Shown here piece by piece: positions 43,284 through 51,264 of a stretch of DNA of 64,000 bases. The notes under the pieces were generated by a model, which was given only the letters and a program-made list of their open reading frames with translations, did not search any database and was not told the origin of the DNA. The DNA comes from Pseudomaricurvus sp033283175 (GTDB taxonomy: Bacteria; Pseudomonadota; Gammaproteobacteria; Pseudomonadales; Cellvibrionaceae), in the NCBI GenBank assembly GCA_033283175.1, contig JAWMQM010000001.1, forward strand, positions 1,674,001 through 1,738,000, read 5' to 3'. Each line of letters begins with the position of its first letter. Position 1 is the first letter of the stretch. The translations under genes were made by a program, and so were the position numbers.

Positions 43284-44147
43284 ATGCTGAAATACCCCGT
43301 TATTGACCCGGTTGCCATTGCACTGGGCCCCTTCGAACTGTTCGGTCACACCCTTGGCCCGCTGCAAGTCCACTGGTACGGCATCATGTACCTGATCGGT
43401 TTTGGCTGTGCCTGGCTGCTGGCGCTGCACCGGGCCGGCAGCCCCCACTCCCCGCTGCAGCGCGCCCAGGTGGAAGACATGATTGTCTGGGGTGCCATGG
43501 GGGTGGTGCTGGGAGGCCGCCTCGGCTACGTCTTCTTTTACCACTTCGATCGCCTGTTGCAGGAGCCGGCGTGGCTGCTGCGGGTGTGGGAGGGCGGTAT
43601 GTCCTTCCACGGCGGCATGATCGGGGTGATTCTGGCGATGGCCCTCTACGCCTGGAAAATCAAGGTGCCCTTCTTCCGCCTGATGGATTTTGTCGCCCCA
43701 CTGGCGCCCCTCGGGCTCGGCTTTGGCCGCCTGGGCAACTTTATTGGCCAGGAGCTGTGGGGGCGCGCCACGGACGTCTCCTGGGGCATGATCTTTCCCC
43801 GTGACCCGCTGGGGCTGGTGCGGCATCCGTCCCAGCTCTACCAGGCGGCGCTGGAGGGGTTGGTACTGTTTCTGGTGCTCTACTGGTTCTCATCAAAACC
43901 GCGGCCACGCATGGCCGTGAGCGGTCTGTTCCTGTTGCTCTATGGCAGCTTCCGCTTCGCGGTGGAGTTTGTGCGTGAGCCCGACAGTCATCTCGGTCTC
44001 GATGCCCTGGGCTGGATGACCCGGGGTCAGGAGCTGTCACTGCCCATGATTGTGCTGGGAGCGGTTTTGCTGGTGCTGGCCTATCGTCGTGCCGGCAAGG
44101 AAGGGCAGGTTGCACCCGCAGGTGTGAACGGTGAGGGGAAAGCGTAA
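43284..44147 (+). CDS. lgt: Prolipoprotein diacylglyceryl transferase
   Basis: Transfers diacylglycerol from phosphatidylglycerol to the lipobox cysteine of prolipoproteins in the inner membrane. It has 287 residues and about seven helices. The signature GRLGNFIGQELWGR carries the essential Arg and Asn. SFHGGMIGV is the second conserved block. The stop overlaps the thyA start by one base (TAATG), so the two are translationally coupled. Confidence 0.96.
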   Translation: MLKYPVIDPVAIALGPFELFGHTLGPLQVHWYGIMYLIGFGCAWLLALHRAGSPHSPLQRAQVEDMIVWGAMGVVLGGRLGYVFFYHFDRLLQEPAWLLRVWEGGMSFHGGMIGVILAMALYAWKIKVPFFRLMDFVAPLAPLGLGFGRLGNFIGQELWGRATDVSWGMIFPRDPLGLVRHPSQLYQAALEGLVLFLVLYWFSSKPRPRMAVSGLFLLLYGSFRFAVEFVREPDSHLGLDALGWMTRGQELSLPMIVLGAVLLVLAYRRAGKEGQVAPAGVNGEGKA

Positions 44148-44998
44148 TGAAGCAGTATCTGGATCTGTGTCGTCGCATTGTTGACGAGGGGGTGTGGGTC
44201 GAAAACGAGCGCACCGGCAAGCGCTGCCTGACAGTGATCAATGCCGACCTCAGCTACGATGTGGCCGCCAATCAATTTCCCCTGATTACCACCCGCAAGA
44301 GCTACTGGAAATCGGCCATTGCCGAATTGCTGGGCTACCTGCGCGGTTACGACAGCGCAGCCGATTTTCGCAAGCTGGGTACCAAAACCTGGGATGCCAA
44401 TGCCAACGACAATGAGGTGTGGTTGCAGAGCCCCTTCCGTAAGGGCGATGACGACATGGGTCGGGTCTACGGCGTGCAGGGGCGCAGCTGGGGCAAGCCA
44501 GACGGCGGCAGTGTCGATCAGCTGGCCAAACTGGTGCACAACCTCTGCAACGGCATCGACGACCGTGGCGAGATCCTGAGCTTCTACAACCCTGGCGAAT
44601 TCCATATGGGGTGCCTGCGTCCCTGCATGCATACCCACAACTTCTCCCTGCTGGGGGACACCCTCTACCTCACCTCTTACCAGCGCTCCTGTGATGTGCC
44701 GCTGGGCCTGAACTTCAACCAGATCCAGGTGTTTGTACTACTGGCGCTGGTGGCGCAGATCACCGGCCACAAGCCGGGGCAGGCCTATCACAAGATCGTC
44801 AACGCCCACATCTACGAGGACCAGCTGGAGTTGATGCGCGATGTGCAGCTGCAGCGTGACCCCTTTGCCTCACCGCAGCTCAATATCAACCCCGACATCC
44901 GTAAGCTGGAGGACCTGGAAACCTGGGTCACCATGGATGACTTCGAGGTGGTGGGCTATGAGCACCACGACCCCATCAACTACCCGTTTTCCGTATAA
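44147..44998 (+). CDS. thyA: Thymidylate synthase (long, Vibrio-type)
   Basis: Methylates dUMP to dTMP using methylene-tetrahydrofolate. The catalytic cysteine lies in LRPCMHTHNF and the substrate-binding block is QRSCDVPLGLNFN. At 283 residues it is longer than the 264-residue E. coli/Pseudomonas form and resembles Vibrio/Shewanella ThyA, with PCM rather than PCH after the nucleophile and an inserted SPFRKGDDDMGRVYG region. folA follows after 8 bases, supplying the reductase that recycles the dihydrofolate product. Confidence 0.95.
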   Translation: MKQYLDLCRRIVDEGVWVENERTGKRCLTVINADLSYDVAANQFPLITTRKSYWKSAIAELLGYLRGYDSAADFRKLGTKTWDANANDNEVWLQSPFRKGDDDMGRVYGVQGRSWGKPDGGSVDQLAKLVHNLCNGIDDRGEILSFYNPGEFHMGCLRPCMHTHNFSLLGDTLYLTSYQRSCDVPLGLNFNQIQVFVLLALVAQITGHKPGQAYHKIVNAHIYEDQLELMRDVQLQRDPFASPQLNINPDIRKLEDLETWVTMDDFEVVGYEHHDPINYPFSV

Positions 44999-45006
44999 GG
45001 CTGTTT

Positions 45007-45513
45007 ATGAGTGACGCTCCCGTAGCCCTGATTGTGGCGCAGGCGGAGAACCGAGTAATCGGCCTCAACAATGCCATGCCCTGGCACTTGCCGGAGGACC
45101 TGCGCTATTTCAAGCAGGTCACCTTAGGCAAACCGGTGATCATGGGGCGCAAGACCTTTGAGTCCATCGGCAGGCCCTTGCCGGGGCGCCACAACATCGT
45201 CATAACCCGTCAGGCCGGCTGGTACTGTGAGGGCGTCTCTGTGGCTGCATCCCTGGCCGATGCCATCGCCCTGGCACAGCAGGAACAGCCACCGGAGGTC
45301 ATGGTGATCGGCGGGGGTCAGGTCTACGCCGAGGCGCTGACACTGGCGCAGCGGATTTACCTGACCCGGATCCGGGGTGAATTTGAGGGTGACGCCTGGT
45401 TCCCTGAGCTGGGAAGTGAGTGGTGTGAAGTAAGTCACAAAGATGGTAAATCAGAACAGTCAGGATTGTCTTTTTCTTTCTGCGTGCTGGAGAAAGAGTT
45501 GTCTAATATTTGA
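45007..45513 (+). CDS. folA: Dihydrofolate reductase
   Basis: A 168-residue NADPH-dependent reductase that regenerates tetrahydrofolate. Typical segments are VIGLNNAMPWHLPEDLRYFK (acidic Asp of the active site in PEDL), GRKTFESIGRPLPGR and the cofactor loop VIGGGQVYAEAL. Last gene of the lgt–thyA–folA group, followed by a weak hairpin and a 316-base AT-rich gap. Confidence 0.97.
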   Translation: MSDAPVALIVAQAENRVIGLNNAMPWHLPEDLRYFKQVTLGKPVIMGRKTFESIGRPLPGRHNIVITRQAGWYCEGVSVAASLADAIALAQQEQPPEVMVIGGGQVYAEALTLAQRIYLTRIRGEFEGDAWFPELGSEWCEVSHKDGKSEQSGLSFSFCVLEKELSNI

Positions 45514-45829
45514 TCAGTGCGTCTCCGGAGGGTGGGGTGTAAGCACCCACACCGCTTCGCACCGACCGTTTTTGGTGCTGTTTTTATAATTTTTCCTAAC
45601 AATAAACCCAAATTGTTACTTCGTATTGAATAGCTATATCGCAGTTGTTACCCGTCCTGATACCAATTTACACATCACCAGAAGTTTGCGGACAAACCGT
45701 TGAATGTTTAAGTCCGGTGTTATTAAATGGCCAGCTTCAAATTATCGCCGCATGGCGAAAATCATGAAAACAATAGCGGTTAGACGCCGTTTTATAGAGT
45801 TGATAGTACGCACCCACACTGGGGGAAAT
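45514..45829 (+). other. AT-rich gap before the TonB2-type operon
   Basis: A 316-base stretch without a credible gene. It starts with a hairpin-forming segment (45531–45553, GGGTG-TAAG-CACCC core) and a T5 run, a weak candidate folA terminator. A perfect TATAAT at 45585–45590 lacks a good -35. An inverted repeat GTTTG-CGGA-CAAAC lies in the middle, around base 45690. The reading frame of the next gene extends back through part of this region, but without a ribosome site. Confidence 0.5.
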
Positions 45830-46615
45830 ATGAAGAAGCAGCGATTTAAAGCCGTGGCTCTGTCCACTGTGCTTTCTGCTGGCGCGCTCATTGGCAGTGT
45901 TGCTCAGGCGGATCAAACGTTGAATTCCATTCTGCAAGTTGGTGAGCAGAAAACCAAACTGGCTCAGAGCTCTCAGCAAAAGATCGACAAGATCGCTGAT
46001 CAGACCACCAGTTTGCTGAATGAATTTAAAGTGGTGAACAAGCAGATCGAAGGTCTTCGCGTCTATAACGCGCAGCTGGAGAAGCAGCTGGCCAACCAGC
46101 TGAAAGTAATTACACAGCTGGAAGAGTCCATTGGCAACGTCACCGTTATCGAGCGTCAGATTCAGCCCCTGATTCTTAAGATGCTGGATGGTCTGGAGCA
46201 GTTCATCTCTCTGGATATGCCTTTCCACTCCGACGAGCGTAACGAGCGTCTGGAGGCCCTCCATCGCAACATGGATCGCGCCGATATCTCTGTTGCCGAG
46301 AAATTCCGCCAGGTTCTGGAAGCCTACAAGATTGAGGCCGAGTACGGTCGCAAGATTGATACCTACCAGGACACCCTGACTGTTGGTGGCCAGGAGCGCG
46401 AAGTGAACATCCTGCGCGTTGGTCGTATCGCCCTGATGTACCAGACTACTGATCTGGAATTCTCCGGTGCCTGGGACAAGCGTCAGCAAGCCTGGGTTGA
46501 GCTGCCATCTTCCGAATACCGCGCTGCCATTCTCAAGGGCATTCGCATCGCGAAGAAACAAGCATCTATTGAACTGCTGAATCTGCCGATTCTGTCTCCG
46601 GAGGCTGCGCAATGA
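45830..46615 (+). CDS. DUF3450 family exported protein
   Basis: A 261-residue periplasmic protein of the DUF3450 family. The signal peptide (MKKQRFKAVALSTVLSAGAL, cleaved near AQADQ) is followed by a long coiled coil (~residues 30–115, heptads rich in Gln, Leu, Lys) and a globular part. It is the first gene of a TonB-type operon, and such proteins probably contact the ExbB-like component in the periplasm. GGGGGAA before ATG 45830 serves as ribosome site. Its stop overlaps the next start (ATGA). Confidence 0.9.
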   Translation: MKKQRFKAVALSTVLSAGALIGSVAQADQTLNSILQVGEQKTKLAQSSQQKIDKIADQTTSLLNEFKVVNKQIEGLRVYNAQLEKQLANQLKVITQLEESIGNVTVIERQIQPLILKMLDGLEQFISLDMPFHSDERNERLEALHRNMDRADISVAEKFRQVLEAYKIEAEYGRKIDTYQDTLTVGGQEREVNILRVGRIALMYQTTDLEFSGAWDKRQQAWVELPSSEYRAAILKGIRIAKKQASIELLNLPILSPEAAQ

Positions 46616-47982
46616 AAATGACTTTTGCCAAACGCTGCCTGGCCGTGGCGGCTGCTGCAATGCTCACCTCTGGTGTGGCTGTGGCTGAAGAAAAGGCCCA
46701 ATCCCTGGATCAACTGCTGCGTATGGTGCAGCAGAGCAAGATCGCCGAAAGCTCTGAGCACAAGAAGCGTGAAGCGGAGTTCCTGCGCCAGAAGAGCGAG
46801 CAGGCCAATCTGCTGAAGCAGGCCGAGAACACCAAGGCCAGCGAAGAGAAGCGTTCCACTACCCTGGAGAAGAAGTACGAAGAGCAGGACCTGCAGGTCT
46901 CTGCCAAGCGTGCCCAGCTGCAGGAGCGTCTCGGTTCCCTGAAAGAGCTGTTTGGTCACCTGACCTCTACCGCTGGTGACCTGCGTTCCAGCCTGGGTAC
47001 TTCTATTGTGTCTGCCCAGTACCCTGGCCGCGCCGACTTCCTGGATGGCCTGATCGACAAGATGAACAGCAACACCCAGTTGCCAACCATCGAAGAGATC
47101 GAGCAACTGTGGTTTGAAACCCAGCGTGAAACTGTTGAGGGTGGCCGTGTGGTCAAGTTCAACGGCGCTGTAATCAAGCCAAACGGTGACCGCGAAGATC
47201 GCGAAGTGGTTCGTGTGGGTAACTTCCAGCTGCTGTCCGATGGCAAGTACCTGGAGCTGCGCGAAGGCCGTATGCTGGAGTTGACCCGTCAGCCACCTGC
47301 TACTGCCCTGGGTCAGGCTAACGCCCTGCAAAACGCCACCGACGGCTTTACCCGTGTAGCAATCGACCCTACCGGTCCTGCCGGTGGTACCTTCCTGTCT
47401 GCCCTGATCAACAGCCCATCTATTGTTGAGCGTTGGCACCAGGGTGGCATCGTTGGTTACATCATCTCTGCAGTGGGTCTGTTTGCCATGCTGCTGGGTG
47501 CCTGGCGCTTCGTTGTCCTGATGGGCATGAGCAGCAAGGTTACTTCCCAGCTGAAGAGCGAAAGCGCCAACACCAACAACCCACTCGGTCGCGTGCTGAA
47601 AGTCGCGGAAGAGAACAAGGGCCTGGATGGCGAATCCCTGGAGCTGAAACTGGAAGAAGCAGTACTGAAAGAGCGTCCTGCTATCGAATCCGGCCTGACG
47701 CTGCTGAAGATCATCTCCATGATCGCCCCGCTGCTGGGTCTGCTGGGTACCGTAACCGGTATGATCATTACCTTCCAGGCCATCACCATCTTTGGTGCCG
47801 GCGATCCGAAGGCCATGGCCGGTGGTATCTCCTCTGCTCTGGTAACAACTGTACTGGGTCTGGTAGTGGCTATTCCTACCGTACTGGTTCACACCCTGGT
47901 TAACGGTCGTGCCAAGCGTGTTCTTCAGATTCTGGAAGAACAGTCTGCCGGTATCATTGCCGAAAACGCAGAGCGCAAGTAG
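46612..47982 (+). CDS. Large ExbB/TolQ-like protein with periplasmic coiled coil (TtpC-like)
   Basis: A 456-residue MotA/TolQ/ExbB-family protein. A signal peptide and a periplasmic coiled-coil domain (~30–110) precede a first membrane helix (~283–303) and the ExbB core with LLKIISMIAPLLGLLGTVTG and the last helix near VTTVLGLVVAIPTVLVH. This is the architecture of TtpC, the extra component of TonB2 systems in Vibrio and Shewanella. It probably adapts the proton channel to a longer periplasmic path. Codon use is strongly biased, suggesting high expression. Confidence 0.9.
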   Translation: MKMTFAKRCLAVAAAAMLTSGVAVAEEKAQSLDQLLRMVQQSKIAESSEHKKREAEFLRQKSEQANLLKQAENTKASEEKRSTTLEKKYEEQDLQVSAKRAQLQERLGSLKELFGHLTSTAGDLRSSLGTSIVSAQYPGRADFLDGLIDKMNSNTQLPTIEEIEQLWFETQRETVEGGRVVKFNGAVIKPNGDREDREVVRVGNFQLLSDGKYLELREGRMLELTRQPPATALGQANALQNATDGFTRVAIDPTGPAGGTFLSALINSPSIVERWHQGGIVGYIISAVGLFAMLLGAWRFVVLMGMSSKVTSQLKSESANTNNPLGRVLKVAEENKGLDGESLELKLEEAVLKERPAIESGLTLLKIISMIAPLLGLLGTVTGMIITFQAITIFGAGDPKAMAGGISSALVTTVLGLVVAIPTVLVHTLVNGRAKRVLQILEEQSAGIIAENAERK

Positions 47983-47992
47983 GAGATAACGC

Positions 47993-48520
47993 ATGTTGGC
48001 ATTAATGGACGCACTTGCAGCCATTGAGGCCTTACTGGCTAAGGGTGGACCTATACTGTTGTGGATCTCCGCCCTGACCCTCGTCATGTGGACCCTGATT
48101 TTTGAACGTTTGTGGTATTTCAAAAGCGGTCTGAAAGGTGAAATTCAGACCGCCCTGGATAGCTGGGAATCACGTCCCGAGCGCAAATCCTGGAATGCCC
48201 ATCAGGTGCGTTATGCACTCGTCTCCCGCGTATCCGAAAAGGTAAATGCCAACCTGGATATGATCGCTACTCTGGTGGCCCTGGCTCCTCTGCTGGGTCT
48301 GCTGGGTACGGTGACGGGTATGATCGAAGTGTTTAACGTACTGGCTGTAACCGGTGGCGGCGACGCCAAATCCATGGCTGGTGGTGTGTCCAAGGCGACC
48401 ATCCCGACTATGGCGGGCATGGTGGCTGCACTCTCCGGAGTGTTTGGTAACACCTACGTCAACCGGATTGCAGAACGCGAAAATCAGCTGCTCGAAGACC
48501 ATTTGACGATGGACCATTAA
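47993..48520 (+). CDS. exbB: ExbB-like proton channel protein
   Basis: A 175-residue ExbB/TolQ protein with three helices. The conserved core ATLVALAPLLGLLGTVTGMIE and the following GGVSKATIPTMAGMVAAL match ExbB2. Together with ExbD it converts the proton gradient into TonB movement. It is separated by 10 bases from the upstream TtpC-like gene, so the operon has two ExbB-type proteins. Confidence 0.93.
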   Translation: MLALMDALAAIEALLAKGGPILLWISALTLVMWTLIFERLWYFKSGLKGEIQTALDSWESRPERKSWNAHQVRYALVSRVSEKVNANLDMIATLVALAPLLGLLGTVTGMIEVFNVLAVTGGGDAKSMAGGVSKATIPTMAGMVAALSGVFGNTYVNRIAERENQLLEDHLTMDH

Positions 48521-48559
48521 GGCTTGGTAAAGCATTAACCGGTTACTGAGAGAATTATC

Positions 48560-48964
48560 ATGGCCAGACGAAAAAAGGCAGCTGAAGACGAGCAGGGCGC
48601 GATTGACCTGACACCGATGCTCGACGTGGTTTTTATCATGTTGATCTTCTTTATCGTGACGGCTTCTTTTATTAAAGAAGCCGGCATCGAGATCAATCGG
48701 CCTGAGGCTACCACTGCCCTGCTGAAGAAAAACGCCAATATTCTTGTAGCTGTCAGCTCTAGCAACGAAGTCTGGATCGACAAAGCCCGGATCGACCTGC
48801 GTGAAGTGAAAGGCGCCATCGAGCGCCTCCACGCAGAGAACCCCAAGGGTGCTGTAGTTATCCAGGCGGACGATGAATCCGATATTGAAACCATGACCAA
48901 GATTGCTCAGGCAGCCCGTGAAGCGGGAGTGTCAGACGTTTCTGTATCTACTGAGAAGAAATAG
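48560..48964 (+). CDS. exbD: ExbD biopolymer transport protein
   Basis: A 134-residue ExbD with one N-terminal helix. The pattern IDLTPMLDVVFIMLIFFIVT contains the essential aspartate (Asp25 in MLDVVF) of the proton path. The periplasmic domain is standard length. It follows exbB with 39 bases and precedes tonB with 6. Confidence 0.94.
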   Translation: MARRKKAAEDEQGAIDLTPMLDVVFIMLIFFIVTASFIKEAGIEINRPEATTALLKKNANILVAVSSSNEVWIDKARIDLREVKGAIERLHAENPKGAVVIQADDESDIETMTKIAQAAREAGVSDVSVSTEKK

Positions 48965-48970
48965 AGCGCT

Positions 48971-49603
48971 ATGAATGTTGCAAGACTAGGATTAGCAGGG
49001 CTGTTGGCGGCGGTGACCACCACCGCCCTGCTGTATTTGATGCACGCATTGATTGCGGCAAACGATAAGCCTCCAGCAGATGTGGAGGAGAATCGCATTG
49101 CCGACATCTTTATGCCTGAGCGTAAAATTGAAACCCGGTACGACGTCGAAAAGCCGGAAAAACCGGAAGATCCAGAGACGCCGCCACCAGAGATGCCTGA
49201 GCCGGATTTCGACCAGCCTGATCTGAAGCCGGATGCACTTAATATGAATGCTCCACGGGTCAAGCCGGAGATGAATATTAAAGGTGTGGGCGGTTTCAGT
49301 GGTGACGGCGAATATCTGCCAATCGTTAAGGTTCAGCCGAACTACCCAAGCCGCGCTCTGTCGCGGGGGATTGAGGGCTACGTGATCGTTGAGTTCACCG
49401 TAACCACCAATGGTTCAGTCCGTGACCCGGTTGTGATTGAAGGCATGGCCGGGCGTAACGGGCAGTATTCCGAATCCAGCATCTTTAACAGCTCAGCACT
49501 GAAAGCGGCATCGAAGTTCAAGTACAAGCCGCGTGTGGTTGATGGTGTGGCGATCGAGGTGCCAGGCGTTCGCAACAAGATCACCTTTGCGATTGCCGAG
49601 TAA
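48971..49603 (+). CDS. tonB: TonB-family energy transducer
   Basis: A 210-residue TonB2-type protein. An N-terminal anchor (residues ~5–28) is followed by a Pro/Glu-rich linker (KPEKPEDPETPPPEMPEPD) and the C-terminal TonB domain with VQPNYPSRALSRGIEGYVIV and EFTVTTNGSVRDPVV. The linker is short compared with E. coli TonB, as in other TonB2 proteins, consistent with the need for extra periplasmic partners from the same operon. Confidence 0.93.
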   Translation: MNVARLGLAGLLAAVTTTALLYLMHALIAANDKPPADVEENRIADIFMPERKIETRYDVEKPEKPEDPETPPPEMPEPDFDQPDLKPDALNMNAPRVKPEMNIKGVGGFSGDGEYLPIVKVQPNYPSRALSRGIEGYVIVEFTVTTNGSVRDPVVIEGMAGRNGQYSESSIFNSSALKAASKFKYKPRVVDGVAIEVPGVRNKITFAIAE

Positions 49604-49612
49604 ACGGTGGGT

Positions 49613-50956
49613 ATGATTATGACTATGACGGCTAAGGTTTCCAGGCTTGTCAGACACACTCTGGTGGCAGCACCACTGGCGTTCGCGCCGGCGGCCACGA
49701 GTGTCCTGCTGCAAACCGCAGGCTTCGATAGCCTGACCTCCGGTTCTGTGCAGGCCCAGGAAGCGAAACCAGAATACAAAACCAAGAAAACCTACTCGCT
49801 GCGTCAGCCGGTCTTTAAAGATTTTGCACGTGTGCAGGAAAAGACCGACGCCAATGACTGGAAAGGGGCATTGGCAGTACTGAAGGACCTGGAGCGCAGC
49901 AAGGCCCCGGGTTATACCAGCTTCGAGAAGGCCAACCTCTGGAACTACTACGGCTGGGTGTACTACTCGCTGGAAGATTACAACAGCTCTATCCGCTACT
50001 ACCGCAAGGTGCTGGTGGAGACCGAGCTGAGTGATGCGCTTGAAATTGGTACTTTGAAAACTCTGGCACAGCTGATGTTTGTGCAGGAGGACTGGAAGAG
50101 CGCCATCAAGATGCTGCAGCAGTACATGAAGGTTAACCCGATTATTGGTGCAGACGACTATGCGCTCCTGTCACAGGCCTACTACCAGGACGGTGACATG
50201 AACCAGTCGTTGAAAAACATCAATATTGCGGTGACCAAAGTTGAGGGTACCGGCAAGATTCCGAAGGAAAACTGGTACACCCTGCAGCGCGCTATTTACT
50301 ACGATAAGGGCGATTACAAGAAGGTCATTGATATCCTGACCAAGCTGGTACGCCACTATCCGAAGGGCTCCTACTGGAAGCAGCTGGCCGGTATGTACGG
50401 TGCCGTGGAGCAGGAACGCAACCAGATGTACGCCATGGAAACCGCGTACCTGATGGGTGCCCTGGACAAAGAGACCGAGCTGATGAACCTGGCCTACCTG
50501 TTCCTGGGTAGCGATGTGCCTTACAAGGCCGCCAAGATCATCGATAAGGGTATGAAAGAGGGCAAGATCCCAGAGTCTTCCAAGAATCTGGAAGTCCTGG
50601 CTACCGCCTGGCGTATGGCGCAAAACGTCAAAACCGCTATTCCGATTATGGAAAAGGCGGCTGCCAAGTCTGGTGATGGTGACCTCTATGCACGTCTTGC
50701 CGGTATCTACCTGGATAGCGACAACAACGAGAAAGCGCTGGAAGCCGGTTCCAAGGCCCTGCAGCGTGGTGGTATCAAGCGTCCGGATCAGCTGCAGATT
50801 GTTGTGGGCATGGCCAACACCAACCTGAAGAAGTACGACGCGGCCATCAAGGCGTTTAAAGAGGCTGCCAAGGACAAGCGCAGTGAGCAGTTTGCTGTTC
50901 AGTGGCTGCAGTTTGCCCAGGGTGAGTTGGAACGCGAGCGTTCCCTCAACCTCTGA
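49613..50956 (+). CDS. TPR-repeat periplasmic protein of the TonB2 operon
   Basis: A ~447-residue exported protein with tetratricopeptide-like helical repeats across residues ~60–440 (for example LWNYYGWVYYSLEDYNSSIRY-type helices and KKYDAAIKAFKEAA). The N-terminus has a signal-like hydrophobic stretch ending near SVQAQEAK. A TPR protein regularly ends DUF3450–ExbB–ExbB–ExbD–TonB operons. Several start codons lie close together (GTG 49607, ATG 49613, 49619, 49625); I chose the first ATG. An intrinsic terminator follows. Confidence 0.87.
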   Translation: MIMTMTAKVSRLVRHTLVAAPLAFAPAATSVLLQTAGFDSLTSGSVQAQEAKPEYKTKKTYSLRQPVFKDFARVQEKTDANDWKGALAVLKDLERSKAPGYTSFEKANLWNYYGWVYYSLEDYNSSIRYYRKVLVETELSDALEIGTLKTLAQLMFVQEDWKSAIKMLQQYMKVNPIIGADDYALLSQAYYQDGDMNQSLKNINIAVTKVEGTGKIPKENWYTLQRAIYYDKGDYKKVIDILTKLVRHYPKGSYWKQLAGMYGAVEQERNQMYAMETAYLMGALDKETELMNLAYLFLGSDVPYKAAKIIDKGMKEGKIPESSKNLEVLATAWRMAQNVKTAIPIMEKAAAKSGDGDLYARLAGIYLDSDNNEKALEAGSKALQRGGIKRPDQLQIVVGMANTNLKKYDAAIKAFKEAAKDKRSEQFAVQWLQFAQGELERERSLNL

Positions 50957-50983
50957 CAGACCTCAAAACCTGTCGCACCTGAG

Positions 50984-51023
50984 ACCGGCCCCGCCTCTGC
51001 AAAGAGTCGGGGCCGGTTTCGTT
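50984..51023 (+). terminator. Terminator of the TonB2-type operon
   Basis: ACCGGCCCCG (50984–50993) pairs perfectly with CGGGGCCGGT (51008–51017) and is followed by TTTCGTTTC. Confidence 0.8.
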
Positions 51024-51217
51024 TCGGAGTACTGTTTTTGCTGCGTGGAAGTGCACGCTCCCGTCTGAGCCAGGCGGTGTTGCCGGGCGCGGCCAGCGTC
51101 GTTCGCTGTGAGCGAAGCCGGGGACGTGGTTGCCGGATGGGAGTGCGAGCGCGGCTGCGGTCATCGCAAAGGCGTGGGCAGGGGTAACTCGGGAAAAGGG
51201 CAGGGGGAAGGAAAGAG

Positions 51218-51250
51218 GCAGCAGGTGCGATAACGTTCGGCACCTGCTGC
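51218..51250 (-). terminator. Hairpin downstream of ilvD
   Basis: GCAGCAGGTGC (51218–51228) and GCACCTGCTGC (51240–51250) form a perfect 11-bp stem 14 bases past the ilvD stop. Read on the minus strand only a pyrimidine-rich tail follows, so it may protect the mRNA end rather than terminate strongly. Confidence 0.5.
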
Positions 51251-51264
51251 AGGGGGGCGGTTGC

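Larger units (their letters stand above)
50957..51264. other. Gap between the TonB2 operon and ilvD
   Basis: A 308-base stretch between two convergent genes. It holds a terminator for the TonB2-type operon near its left end and a hairpin close to the ilvD stop at its right end. Nothing else in it looks like a gene; bases ~51025–51210 show no feature that I can support. Confidence 0.6.

Noticed and set aside
45685..45700. Inverted repeat GTTTG-CGGA-CAAAC as a PsrA-type operator
   Set aside because: The half-sites are in the opposite order (GTTTG…CAAAC rather than CAAAC…GTTTG), so it does not fit the pattern.
46483..48123. Long minus-strand ORF (546 codons) under the TonB2 genes
   Set aside because: It is antisense to well-identified ExbB-type genes and reflects their biased codon use; the protein resembles nothing.
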